The notes under the pieces: model-generated
Told to the model about the DNA's origin: nothing
Database searches by the model: none
The model's input: the letters and a program-made list of their open reading frames with translations, nothing else
Shown: positions 25,470 through 33,403 of the stretch, in pieces
Layout of the letters: each line of letters begins with the position of its first letter
Numbering within the stretch: position 1 is the stretch's first letter
Assembly (NCBI RefSeq): GCF_000260795.1
Contig: NZ_AJGU01000003.1
Coordinates: 124,001 to 188,000 of the forward strand
DNA: 64,000 nt
Source of the DNA: Treponema sp. JC4
GTDB taxonomy: Bacteria; Spirochaetota; Spirochaetia; Treponematales; Treponemataceae
Direction: 5' to 3'
Program-made: the position numbers and the translations under genes

Positions 25470-26665
25470 ACTCATCATATCTTGCAGTTTCAAATCTTAA
25501 AAAAAAGCCTTTCAGGACGGCTGCGCTCTTAATTGTGATTGCGCTAACATCTGCCGTTCTTCTTGGCTCTCTTATCTTTACCTCAAGCCTTAAAAGCGGA
25601 ATCACAGGGATTCAGTCACGGCTTGGGGCCGACCTTATGATTGTGCCCGAAGGTTCCGAACAGAAAATGGAAAGCCTTCTGCTTTACGGAACTCCTAATT
25701 ACTTCTACATGGATAATAATATAGAAGAAATTGTTAGAGCGGTAGAGGGCGTTCAGACCACGACCAGTCAGATTTACCTTGCAACCCTTACAGAAAGCTG
25801 CTGTGATTTTCCTGTTCAGATAATCGGTTTTAATCCCCAGTCTGATTTTATTGTAAAAAACTGGGCTAAAAACCGCTTTAACAAAGAGGCTGTGGGCGAA
25901 GTTTTATTTGCTGGCTGTAATGTAAATATAGAAAAGAAAAGTGTGCGCTTTTTTGGTCAGCATCATAAAGTTCTGGCAAAGCTTGCTAAGAGCGGTTCGG
26001 GTATGGACAACGTGATTTATGCCGATCTTGATACGCTTGAAAAAATCTATTTTGATGCAAAGCAAAAGGGCTTCGGCTTTTTTACTGGTGATGATATCCG
26101 GTCTAAGGCCAGCGTGGTTTTTGTAAAGCTTTATGATGGCGCAAATGCCGACAGTTCTGCTTTGAAAATCCGGCGGGCGATTGAAGAAAATTCTGATCAG
26201 AAAGTCCAGATTATTCAGGGCGAAAAATTAGTTTCCGGTTTGATGAAGAAGCTTTCTGCAATCCTTGTTTTTTTGTATGCAATCTGCATTCTGGTTCTGG
26301 TAATTTCTTTTATGACTCTTTCTGTTGTCTTTTCGCTTTCGATAAACGAGCGTCTTAAGGAATTTTCGATTCTGCGCGTGCTTGGGGCAAGTCATTCAAC
26401 TTTGCGGGGAATTGTTTTTACAGAAGCGGCGCTATTGGGAAGCGGAGGCGCTGTAACAGGAAGCTTTCTTTCTCTTTTGATTATTCTTCCTTTTAATGTT
26501 CTGATTTCAGACAAAATTGGACTGCCCTTTGCAATGAGTGGAAGTGTTCAACTTGTGATTTTTGCCCTTATTGTTTTTGCGCTTTCACTTGCGGCCTGCC
26601 TGCTTTCTTCTATATTCAGTGCAGTGCGTATTTCTAAATTTGAGCCTTTCGGAGAAGTAAAATGA
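25454..26665 (+). CDS. FtsX/MacB-type ABC transporter permease
   Basis: A 403-residue permease with an N-terminal helix (about 25-45), a large extracytoplasmic domain (about 50-270) and three C-terminal spans, the MacB/LolC/FtsX topology. The start at 25454 (MEKAINSSYLAVSNLKKKPFRTA) overlaps the DUF4418 stop by 16 nt and gives the standard basic N-terminus. An in-frame upstream extension would read antisense-like sequence. The ATPase gene follows with a 4-nt overlap. MacB-type systems move substrates across the periplasm rather than the inner membrane; the substrate here is unknown. Confidence 0.87.
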   Translation: MEKAINSSYLAVSNLKKKPFRTAALLIVIALTSAVLLGSLIFTSSLKSGITGIQSRLGADLMIVPEGSEQKMESLLLYGTPNYFYMDNNIEEIVRAVEGVQTTTSQIYLATLTESCCDFPVQIIGFNPQSDFIVKNWAKNRFNKEAVGEVLFAGCNVNIEKKSVRFFGQHHKVLAKLAKSGSGMDNVIYADLDTLEKIYFDAKQKGFGFFTGDDIRSKASVVFVKLYDGANADSSALKIRRAIEENSDQKVQIIQGEKLVSGLMKKLSAILVFLYAICILVLVISFMTLSVVFSLSINERLKEFSILRVLGASHSTLRGIVFTEAALLGSGGAVTGSFLSLLIILPFNVLISDKIGLPFAMSGSVQLVIFALIVFALSLAACLLSSIFSAVRISKFEPFGEVK

Positions 26666-27312
26666 TTGAAATTAAAAAACTTACAAAAGAATTTGCTACT
26701 CCACGCGGAAAAATTACCGTGCTTAAGGATTTTAGCCTGACTGTAAAAGAGGGCATTTTTCTTGGTGTGAGCGGAAAATCCGGTGCGGGAAAATCTACTC
26801 TGCTTTCTTTGATTGCGGGCTTACAGAAGGCAGATAGCGGAGAGATTTTAATTGATGGAAAAAATATTCTTGCTCTGAATGATAAAGACTTGTGTGCCTT
26901 CCGAAATAAAAACATAGGATTTATTTCTCAGGAACAGAGTTTTCTGGAAAATCTTACTGTGCTGGATAACGTAAGACTGCCGGTTTACCTTGGGGGCGGA
27001 AAAGCTGGACAGGCTCCTTCTGAGCGGGCACTGGCGCTTTTAGAAAGCCTTGGAATTGCTCATCTTGCAAATAGCTTTCCCCGCGAACTTTCCGGTGGCG
27101 AAAATCACCGGGTTTTGATAGCCCGTGCCCTCATGAATGACCCTCAGCTTATTCTTGCAGATGAAGCTACAGAATCGGTTGATTCTGAACGCACAGAGCA
27201 GATTGTTGCAATCTTTAAGAAACTTGCCGATCAGGGCAAAACTGTAATCTTTGTGAGTCATGATAAGTCTGCTTTAAAAGACTGTAATCAGCAGATTGTA
27301 ATTGATTATTAA
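26662..27312 (+). CDS. ABC transporter ATP-binding protein (LolD/MacB type)
   Basis: A 216-residue ATPase with Walker A SGKSGAGKST (37-46), signature LSGGENHRVLIARAL and Walker B LILADEAT. It is the energy-supplying partner of the FtsX-like permease upstream (ATGA overlap). The Walker B region reads DEATESVD where most family members have DEPTGNLD, a deviation in the D-loop region. The operon ends at a strong hairpin just downstream. Confidence 0.9.
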   Translation: MIEIKKLTKEFATPRGKITVLKDFSLTVKEGIFLGVSGKSGAGKSTLLSLIAGLQKADSGEILIDGKNILALNDKDLCAFRNKNIGFISQEQSFLENLTVLDNVRLPVYLGGGKAGQAPSERALALLESLGIAHLANSFPRELSGGENHRVLIARALMNDPQLILADEATESVDSERTEQIVAIFKKLADQGKTVIFVSHDKSALKDCNQQIVIDY

Positions 27313-27323
27313 ACTTGCTTATC

Positions 27324-27350
27324 AAAAAAAAAGGGGGATTAAATCCCCCT
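27324..27350. terminator. Intrinsic terminator between convergent operons
   Basis: The stem AGGGGGATT/AATCCCCCT lies between the stops of the two convergent genes. The A run on its left side becomes a U run for transcripts arriving on the minus strand, so it terminates the metB-type operon and could act in both directions. Confidence 0.75.
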
Positions 27351-27354
27351 CCTT

Positions 27355-28518
27355 CTAGGCTAGTGCCTGCTCCAGATCTTTTATTAAATCATCAGCATTT
27401 TCAATGCCCACAGAAAGACGCAGTGTTTCCGGAGTAATGCCGTTTTTAAGGCGGATTTCTTCCGGTACATCGGCGTGGGTCTGAGTTGTAGGGTAGGTGA
27501 TAAGGGTTTCCACACCGCCAAGGCTTTCTGCATACTGAATCAGCTTTACACGTTCAAGAATGCTAAGGGCTTTTTCTGTGCTTTCAAGCTGGAAAGTCAG
27601 CATAGCACCAAAGCCGCGGGCCTGCTTTTTCATAATTGCGTGCCCCGGGTGGTCTGTAAGTCCCGGGTAGATTACGCGGGTAACGGCTTTTTGAGTTTTG
27701 AGCCAGTGGGCAATTTTTGCAGCATTTTCCTGGGCTCTTTCCATGCGGACTGCAAGAGTTTTAATGCCGCGGAGAACCAGCCAGCTGTCAAAAGGAGAAA
27801 GGCCTGCGCCAGTTGTTTTTATCAAAAAGCGGAGTTTTTCCTGAATGTCACTTCTGTTTGTTACAATAAAACCTGCAAGGGTGTCGTTGTGACCTGCAAG
27901 ATATTTTGTTCCCGAGTGAATTACCACGTCTGCTCCCAGTGCAAGCGGATTCTGGAAGTAAGGAGACATAAAGGTGTTGTCTACAATCAATAGAAGTCCG
28001 TGTTTTTTTGCAAGGGCGGATGTTGCGGCAATATCAGTTACGTTCATCATCGGGTTTGTTGGCGTTTCAATGTAGATAGCTTTTGTTTTTTGAGTGATGA
28101 GTTTTTCCAGATTTTCTGTTGCGCAGTTTACGCGGGTAAAAGTGATTCCGTTTTTGGAAGAAACGTTATCAAAAAGTCTTATGGAACCGCCGTATAAATC
28201 ACTATCTGCAATGATGTGATCGCCCGGGGCAAAAAGTTCCATCAAAAGGGTAATGGCTGCCATACCGGTAGAAAGAGCAAAGGCGTCAATGCCCCCTTCC
28301 ATCTGGCAGACAACTTTTTCAACCTGCTCGCGGGTTGGGTTTTGCAGGCGGCTGTAATCAAAGCCGGTGCTCTGGCCTACGCCCGGGTGAGCGTAGGTTG
28401 CAGTCTGATAAATGGGGAAGCTTACTGAACCGTAGTGATTACAGGCAGGCTTTCCGTCATCACGTTCTTCTGATTTATTTTCCAAATGCAAACATTTTGA
28501 TTCTATTGATAATGCCAT
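27355..28518 (-). CDS. Cys/Met metabolism PLP-dependent enzyme (cystathionine gamma-lyase/synthase or O-acetylhomoserine sulfhydrylase type)
   Basis: 387 residues, fold-type I PLP enzyme. The Schiff-base lysine is Lys205 in HSGTKYLAGH; YSRLQNPTREQVEK, STGMAAIT and ETPTNPMMNVTDI are family motifs. Members include cystathionine gamma-synthase, gamma-lyase, methionine gamma-lyase and O-acetylhomoserine sulfhydrylase, which sequence alone does not separate reliably. It follows the importer ATPase gene by 10 bp in an operon with an Rrf2-type operator, so it likely handles sulfur released from the imported compound. If it is an O-acetylhomoserine sulfhydrylase it could fix methanethiol or sulfide into methionine or homocysteine. 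Confidence 0.87.
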   Translation of the reverse strand: MALSIESKCLHLENKSEERDDGKPACNHYGSVSFPIYQTATYAHPGVGQSTGFDYSRLQNPTREQVEKVVCQMEGGIDAFALSTGMAAITLLMELFAPGDHIIADSDLYGGSIRLFDNVSSKNGITFTRVNCATENLEKLITQKTKAIYIETPTNPMMNVTDIAATSALAKKHGLLLIVDNTFMSPYFQNPLALGADVVIHSGTKYLAGHNDTLAGFIVTNRSDIQEKLRFLIKTTGAGLSPFDSWLVLRGIKTLAVRMERAQENAAKIAHWLKTQKAVTRVIYPGLTDHPGHAIMKKQARGFGAMLTFQLESTEKALSILERVKLIQYAESLGGVETLITYPTTQTHADVPEEIRLKNGITPETLRLSVGIENADDLIKDLEQALA

Positions 28519-28528
28519 AAAAACCTCG

Positions 28529-29299
28529 TTAGATATTGTATTCTGCCTCGTGCAGCTGGCCGCCGAAGTTCAGCACTTCCAGGATGCGGTTGCGGTAGAG
28601 GGTGAAGGTGTCCTGAACGCGGATGCGGGGGCGCGGGAGGTCGATGTCGATTACGGCTTCTACGCGGCTGGGGCGGGCGCTCATAACTACAACTTTATCG
28701 CTCATGTAGATGGCTTCGTCTACGTCGTGGGTGACCATGAGCATTGTCATGTTGTTTTCGTTTTTAATTCGCAAGATTTCGTCCTGAAGGTTCATGCGGG
28801 TAAAGGCATCCAGGGCGCCAAGGGGTTCGTCCAGAAGGAGAACTTTTGGGTGGCCGACCAGGGCCCGGGCAAGGCTTGCTCTCTGCTGCATACCGCCGGA
28901 AATCTGGTGTGGGTAGGAGTTTTCAAAGCCTTTTAGGCCGACCAGGTTTATGATGTCCTGAACGTCGTTTTTCTTTTCCTTAAAGATTTTGCGGGCTTTA
29001 AGTCCGAAGGCTACGTTTCCTTCAACAGTGAGCCAGGGAAAGAGATTTGAGCCCTGGAAGGCAAATCCGCGGTCGCTGCCGGCTTTTTTAATGCGCTCAC
29101 CATCCAGAAGAACTTCTCCCTGATATGATTTTTCAAGTCCACCTATGATGCGGAGAAGGGTTGATTTTCCACAGCCCGAAGGGCCAATTAGCGAAACAAA
29201 GCTGCCTGGTTCGATATTGAGTGAAAAATTATTGAGGACTTTTACCTCGTCAAAGCTTTTATTTACGTTATTTATTTTGATGTTTCCAACATTTACCAT
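28529..29299 (-). CDS. NitT/TauT-family ABC transporter ATP-binding protein
   Basis: A 256-residue ATPase of the nitrate/sulfonate/taurine group: Walker [10 protein letters not shown] (39-47), GFAFQGSNLFPWLTVEGNV (Q-loop), HQISGGMQQRASLARAL (signature) and LLLDEPLGALDAFTR. The start at 29299 overlaps the permease stop by 7 nt; an alternative in-frame ATG lies 21 nt further upstream. It works with the permease encoded upstream and probably with the separately transcribed binding protein. Substrate class (sulfonates, taurine, thiamine precursors) is not fixed by sequence. Sulfur context favours an organosulfur compound. Confidence 0.88.
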   Translation of the reverse strand: MVNVGNIKINNVNKSFDEVKVLNNFSLNIEPGSFVSLIGPSGCGKSTLLRIIGGLEKSYQGEVLLDGERIKKAGSDRGFAFQGSNLFPWLTVEGNVAFGLKARKIFKEKKNDVQDIINLVGLKGFENSYPHQISGGMQQRASLARALVGHPKVLLLDEPLGALDAFTRMNLQDEILRIKNENNMTMLMVTHDVDEAIYMSDKVVVMSARPSRVEAVIDIDLPRPRIRVQDTFTLYRNRILEVLNFGGQLHEAEYNI

Positions 29300-30255
29300 C
29301 GGATTACCCCCTTCTGCCAAACCATGATTTTGTCGCGCACCTTAAAAAGCAAGGTCAAAACAAGCGAACACAAAACTGCGATTATTATCAGTCCTGCGTA
29401 AACGCCGTCGTACATCATTACCGACTTCTGCCAGTTGATGTACCAGCCGATTCCCTGTGCGTTTCCGTTCATTTCGACTGCCATGAGGGTTGCGAAAGAG
29501 GAAACGATTCCGTAAAAGAGGCCAAGGAAAATCTGCGGAAGACTTGCCGGAACTGCTACGCGGAAAACTTTGAAGAAGGTGCGGGCTCCCAGAGTTTCGC
29601 TGACTTCAAAAAAGGTTTTGTTTACGCTCTGAATGCCGCTTGCTGTCATCAGGGTTACAGGGAACCAGACTGCAAAGGCGATTAAGAATACGTTTGCGCT
29701 GTGGGTTGTCGGGAAAACGCTGAGGGCCAGAGGAATCCAGGCGGTGGTTGGAACGGGTCCTAAGAATTTTGTGACCGGATTGAGCCAGTAGCCTACGTGG
29801 CGGTTATAGCCCAAGGCAAGTCCTGTAAAAAATCCGGTTATCAGGCCGAACAAAAAGCCTTGAATCAAAAGTCCAAGTGAGAAGACCAGATTTTTCAGCA
29901 GGAAGACTTTCTGAGTCCAGATAAGGCCGCATACTCTGTCCAGTGAAGGAAAATAAAGCACCGGAAGAAGCCTGGTTTTGCTTACCAGTGTGTTTAGGAT
30001 TGCAAGGAAGAAAAAAAGTCCTGCGTAGAGGGGCAGTTTTCCCTTTAATTTTGCACCAAAATCCTTTGCAAAAATGCCTGCAATAAGACAGACTGCCAGC
30101 GCGATTACCGCTGTAAGAAGAAAGGCGATGTAGTAAGGATGAGGCATCTGCTTTTGCTTTCCGCTTTCTGGGATTGCAAAATAGAGCACCAGCGAAAGGG
30201 CTGCCGCTAAGAACGGAAGCGATGTTGTAAGGTAAAGTTTAAGTTTTTTGTTCAC
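29293..30255 (-). CDS. NitT/TauT-family ABC transporter permease
   Basis: A 320-residue permease. Beyond the usual six-span core (about 115-315, with VSETLGARTFFKVFRVAVPASLP as EAA loop, here split SETLGARTFFKVF and RVAVPASLP), it has about 100 extra N-terminal residues with three added hydrophobic segments, longer than typical SsuC or TauC proteins. It is the first gene of the permease-ATPase-PLP enzyme operon. Two Rrf2-type boxes lie 44 and 80 bp before the ATG. Confidence 0.85.
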   Translation of the reverse strand: MNKKLKLYLTTSLPFLAAALSLVLYFAIPESGKQKQMPHPYYIAFLLTAVIALAVCLIAGIFAKDFGAKLKGKLPLYAGLFFFLAILNTLVSKTRLLPVLYFPSLDRVCGLIWTQKVFLLKNLVFSLGLLIQGFLFGLITGFFTGLALGYNRHVGYWLNPVTKFLGPVPTTAWIPLALSVFPTTHSANVFLIAFAVWFPVTLMTASGIQSVNKTFFEVSETLGARTFFKVFRVAVPASLPQIFLGLFYGIVSSFATLMAVEMNGNAQGIGWYINWQKSVMMYDGVYAGLIIIAVLCSLVLTLLFKVRDKIMVWQKGVIRW

Positions 30256-30298
30256 ATCTGCTCCTTTTAGCCTGTGGGGAAAATACCGTCTTGTGGCT

Positions 30299-30359
30299 AT
30301 TCCCTAGTGACTAAGTAGGTAAAATATATTATGTATTACCTAGTTAGTCAATAGGTTAT
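30299..30359. promoter_or_regulatory. Pair of putative Rrf2/CymR-type operators before the NitT/TauT operon
   Basis: Box 1 (30299-30323) has a CCTAGTGACTAAGTAGGTA core. Box 2 (30335-30359) has TACCTA and TAGGTT half-sites with 9 bp between them. Centres are 36 bp apart. Both lie between the permease gene and a small upstream gene on the same strand. Confidence 0.72.
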
Positions 30360-30379
30360 AAGCAGAATGTGATTGAAAA

Positions 30380-30649
30380 TTATTCTACCAGTGAGAATCC
30401 ACCGAAGTCTTTTTTGCCGGAATTAGTCTTGCTGGCTGCATTTGTGTCTTCAGCATCTGCAGAGGCGCGGGGCTTTGTATGAACGTCGTTGTTTTCTTTC
30501 CAGTAGTCAAGAATGTTGCTGATGGTGACTAAAGCTGCGTTAAGGGGCATCTGGAGTTCTTTCTCTACGTTCAGGGCTTCCAATGCGTCGAACATTTCGT
30601 TGTAAGCGTCATTTGCACGAAGGTATTTGTTTGTTGTTTCTACACTCAT
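30380..30649 (-). CDS. Small hypothetical protein (89 aa)
   Basis: Not recognised. The first about 55 residues look like two or three amphipathic helices (NDAYNEMFDALEALNVEKEL, MPLNAALVTISNILDYWK). The rest is a low-complexity Ala/Asp/Asn/Lys-rich tail. There is no Shine-Dalgarno sequence; a TAAACT preceded by TG lies 6 nt before the ATG, so a leaderless message is possible. The boxes downstream of it belong to the next operon. Confidence 0.5.
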   Translation of the reverse strand: MSVETTNKYLRANDAYNEMFDALEALNVEKELQMPLNAALVTISNILDYWKENNDVHTKPRASADAEDTNAASKTNSGKKDFGGFSLVE

Positions 30650-30681
30650 GAGGCTAGTTTAGCACAGGGGAAGGGGGTGCT

Positions 30682-31437
30682 TCAATGAAGGCAACGTAAA
30701 TCAAGGAATGAAATTATTTCTTTGTATTCTTTTATGCCGCCGGCAATTTCAACTTCTATTCGTTTAAGTCCTTTTTGAAAATCCTCGTCATTTATCATTG
30801 CAAGTTGAGAGATATCTCGACGCTTGTAGTTTTCGTACAGCTCTTCGATATTTTTATCGCTTTCGTAATATTCTCGTTTTACATTGATTTTAGAAAATCC
30901 AGCTTTACGTAATTCATGGCAGAGTAAATCTTTTGGCCAGAAGCGGTGCAAATCCTCACACCAGCTTTCCGGGCAGTATTTATAAACCCACCAGTCTTTC
31001 ATGCATTCAGGTTCAACATTTCTGTATTTAAAAATTCCGTCACTGTTCAAAAAGGAAAATATTTTTTCTAACGCAGCGCTTTTATTTTCAAAATGATGAA
31101 AAGCAAAATTGCAGACAATCAAATCAACTTTGGACTTTAAATTCAAATCTTCTGTTTTTGAATGTATAAATTCAGCTTTGAGGTTTTTATCTCTGGCAAG
31201 TTTGAGCATATCAGAAGAAGCATCTGCGCCTATCCATTTGATTTTTGTGTCCTTAAAATAGCTTTGCTGGCAGAACAGCCAGTTTCCGCTTCCACAGGCT
31301 AAATCTAAGACTGTAACTTCTTCTTTCCGGGAAAGTAATTCTTCCAGGTCCTTGTCTACAGGAAATGAGAGTCTTGATTTATTTTTGTCGTAAACCTTTG
31401 AAACTTGTGAATAGTCGGTTTTTAGCATTTTTGTCAT
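30682..31437 (-). CDS. Class I SAM-dependent methyltransferase
   Basis: About 251 residues with the Rossmann-fold methyltransferase motifs VLDLACGSGNW (motif I), GADASSDMLKLARDK (motif II region) and VDLIVCNFAFHHF (motif IV). The methyl acceptor is unknown; the overall form is of the small-molecule (UbiE/Methyltransf_11/25) type. The C-terminal third is rich in Lys and Glu. The ATG at 31437 is 8 nt after TATAAT with no ribosome binding site, as in other leaderless candidates here. A GC-rich dispersed repeat lies upstream. Confidence 0.8.
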   Translation of the reverse strand: MTKMLKTDYSQVSKVYDKNKSRLSFPVDKDLEELLSRKEEVTVLDLACGSGNWLFCQQSYFKDTKIKWIGADASSDMLKLARDKNLKAEFIHSKTEDLNLKSKVDLIVCNFAFHHFENKSAALEKIFSFLNSDGIFKYRNVEPECMKDWWVYKYCPESWCEDLHRFWPKDLLCHELRKAGFSKINVKREYYESDKNIEELYENYKRRDISQLAMINDEDFQKGLKRIEVEIAGGIKEYKEIISFLDLRCLH

Positions 31438-31485
31438 CAAAGGTAATTATAAGGCTATAAATGAGATAAATAAAGGTGAAAAAAT

Positions 31486-31595
31486 GCGTTAGGGATAGTA
31501 GCGGCAGCCCGACAGGGCTGTTCCGAAGGAATGGAGCCGAGAGGCGGAACCGCGGATAGCCCGCCCCGCCGCGAAGCGGCGGGGAACGCCCTTAG
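31486..31595 (+). repeat. GC-rich dispersed repeat, copy 1 (about 105-110 bp)
   Basis: Begins GCGTTAGGGAT and ends GGGGAACGCCC, with internal short palindromes including CCGCCGCGAAGCGGCGG. The same ends and several internal blocks (GGAGC, GCGGAACC, AAGCCCG/TAGCCCG) recur in copies at 36476-36585 and, inverted, 35047-35151. It lies directly after the stop of the binding-protein gene. Confidence 0.7.
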
Positions 31596-31596
31596 G

Positions 31597-32682
31597 TTAA
31601 AGATTCTGGCTTAGCTTAGTAACTTTTGTTTCGGTGTAGGTGCCGTCGGAGTTGTAAACGTAGGAATCTGGGACGTCGTCGAAGCGGACAAAGTGGGAAT
31701 CAACGAAGGCTTTTTTGTCGGAAACGTTCTGCATGATGCCCATGTCGACAACCTGGTCGATGGCGTTGAAGAGGGTCTGGTAGGCGAGGCCGACGGCTGG
31801 GGTGTAGTTATAGGTTTTGAGCATTTCGGCATTCTGGTCAAGGTCGCCGCTGATGTGTTTGTTTTCTATCTGGAGGCGGGCAGTTTCGTATGGTTCGGCC
31901 TGGGTGAAGGCTGACGCTTTCAGCATGGCGCGGACGAAAGCTTTTGTGTGCTCGGGATATTTCTGGGCGGTTTCGCTTGAAACGAAGGTCATACAGCAGT
32001 ATTCCTGGCTGAAGATGTTGTCTGTTGTGGTGTCGAGGATGTTGCGGAAGCCGTACTGTTTTTCTGCAAGGTAGCCGACCGGGTCGTGCAGGCCGACTAC
32101 TTCAACGGCGCCGTTTTCCAGGGCAATCGGGAGGTCGGTAAGGCCGTAGATTGCCATTTTGAATTCTGCTTCAGGGCCGTAGGCTTTGTAGCCAAGGTCG
32201 TGGAACTTTCGCTGCCATACGATGGTTGAAGAATCCTGTACGCCGCAGAGTCCGACTGTTTTTCCTCTGAGGTCGGCGGCTGTGTAATATGGGGAGTCGG
32301 CGCGGACGTAGAATTTTGTACATCCTGTGTGAACGCCTGTGAGGAAGCTTACTTCAAGGCCGTTGTCCAGCTGTGGGAGCAGGCTGCCTGCAAGTCCGAA
32401 GGTTGCGTCGATTTTTTTTGCGACTACCAGGGATGTGGCCTGCATGAGGTCAATTTCGATTACTTCGAATTTAAGGCCGGCTTTTTCGAACTCTTCCTTA
32501 AAAATGCCTTTGTCGATAGCCACGTGAAGTGGTGCTGCGCAAAGTCCTGAGTTTGCGGTTCCGATTTTAAATGTGAAGTCAGCGTTTTTCTTTTCGCCGC
32601 CGCATGAGGTGAAGAAAAGTGATGCTGAGAGGGCGAGGGCGGTGAGAGCTCCTGCCAAGACTTTTGTTTTTGTGATTGTCAT
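31597..32682 (-). CDS. NitT/TauT-family ABC transporter substrate-binding lipoprotein
   Basis: A 361-residue binding protein with a signal peptide and spirochaete-like lipobox (FFTSC, Cys27). The ligand-binding core resembles SsuA/TauA/ThiY proteins: FKIGTANSGLCAAPLHVAIDKG, split as FKIGTANSGLCAA and PLHVAIDKGIF; then DLRGKTVGLCG. It probably delivers to the permease/ATPase encoded 1.3 kb downstream on the same strand. It has its own promoter with two Rrf2-type boxes 43 and 77 bp before the ATG, so it may be made in excess of the membrane parts. The substrate is inferred to be an organosulfur compound from context only. Confidence 0.85.
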   Translation of the reverse strand: MTITKTKVLAGALTALALSASLFFTSCGGEKKNADFTFKIGTANSGLCAAPLHVAIDKGIFKEEFEKAGLKFEVIEIDLMQATSLVVAKKIDATFGLAGSLLPQLDNGLEVSFLTGVHTGCTKFYVRADSPYYTAADLRGKTVGLCGVQDSSTIVWQRKFHDLGYKAYGPEAEFKMAIYGLTDLPIALENGAVEVVGLHDPVGYLAEKQYGFRNILDTTTDNIFSQEYCCMTFVSSETAQKYPEHTKAFVRAMLKASAFTQAEPYETARLQIENKHISGDLDQNAEMLKTYNYTPAVGLAYQTLFNAIDQVVDMGIMQNVSDKKAFVDSHFVRFDDVPDSYVYNSDGTYTETKVTKLSQNL

Positions 32683-32724
32683 AAGGCCTCCTGTGTAAGC
32701 GGGGTGTTTAGGGCCCGCGGTGTT

Positions 32725-32783
32725 ATTACCTATTGAATTACTAGGATAATAATAAGTAATAACCTAGTGTGTCAATAGGTAAG
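32725..32783. promoter_or_regulatory. Pair of putative Rrf2/CymR-type operators before the NitT/TauT binding-protein gene
   Basis: Box 1 (32725-32749) has TACCTA-N9-TAGGAT. Box 2 (32759-32783) has AACCTA-N9-TAGGTA with central GTGTGTCAA. Centres are 34 bp apart. Confidence 0.72.
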
Positions 32784-32875
32784 AGGTAAGTAGGGAATTT
32801 TCTATTTGTCGCTTTGAAAGCGACCATATTTTGTTTTGAAAGATGTATGCTTTTATAAATTTAAGGAGGAAAAAA

Positions 32876-33352
32876 CTAAATGATTTTTTCTCCATAATGA
32901 TCAAGAATCTGATTAACGGTTATTACGTCAAAAATACGATGTCCAAAACAATAGCGTAAGATTAAGTCTGAACGCAAACTTCTTGAAAGAGAATATCCTG
33001 CAGATTTTAGCAGATTCTCTGTTTCATCTGTATTCAGATTCATAGCAAGACAGAGTTTGAGCAATGTATTTTTGTTCGGATGATAATCTGGTTGGGTTCG
33101 GATTTTGGAAAAGAGTTTACGGTCTATGTCGGCTTTTTTGTAAACTTCGACTTCGTCCAGTTGTTTGGCGAGAATCATTTTGCGGATATTATCTTGCAGA
33201 ATATCGTCAGATTGCTGTATGAAGTCATTGATGGAACTGTAATTTGGTGTCGGACTTTTGATTTCAAGTGGGGTGTCGTGAATTTTATAGTGGAATTCAG
33301 TTTTGATGTAAGAGTCAATTTCTTCATAATTAATGTGAAATTTATTCTGCAT
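32876..33352 (-). CDS. HTH-domain protein resembling the C-terminal module of macro-domain proteins
   Basis: 158 residues. The segment from about 75 on (VEVYKKADIDRKLFSKIRTQPDY, LLKLCLAMNLNTDETENLLKSAGYSLSRSLRSDLILRYC, read in shorter pieces VYKKADIDRKLFSKI and LNTDETENLLKSAGYSLS) matches a helix-turn-helix-like module usually fused to macro (ADP-ribose) or vWA domains in Firmicutes. Here it stands nearly alone, with a 70-residue unknown N-terminus. Function unknown; such modules often sit in accessory or defence regions. It is divergent from the ORF6N gene. Confidence 0.65.
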   Translation of the reverse strand: MQNKFHINYEEIDSYIKTEFHYKIHDTPLEIKSPTPNYSSINDFIQQSDDILQDNIRKMILAKQLDEVEVYKKADIDRKLFSKIRTQPDYHPNKNTLLKLCLAMNLNTDETENLLKSAGYSLSRSLRSDLILRYCFGHRIFDVITVNQILDHYGEKII

Positions 33353-33403
33353 GGCAAAATTATGTAGAAAATCTTGGATTTATTAAAGAGTGAGGTTCTA
33401 TTT

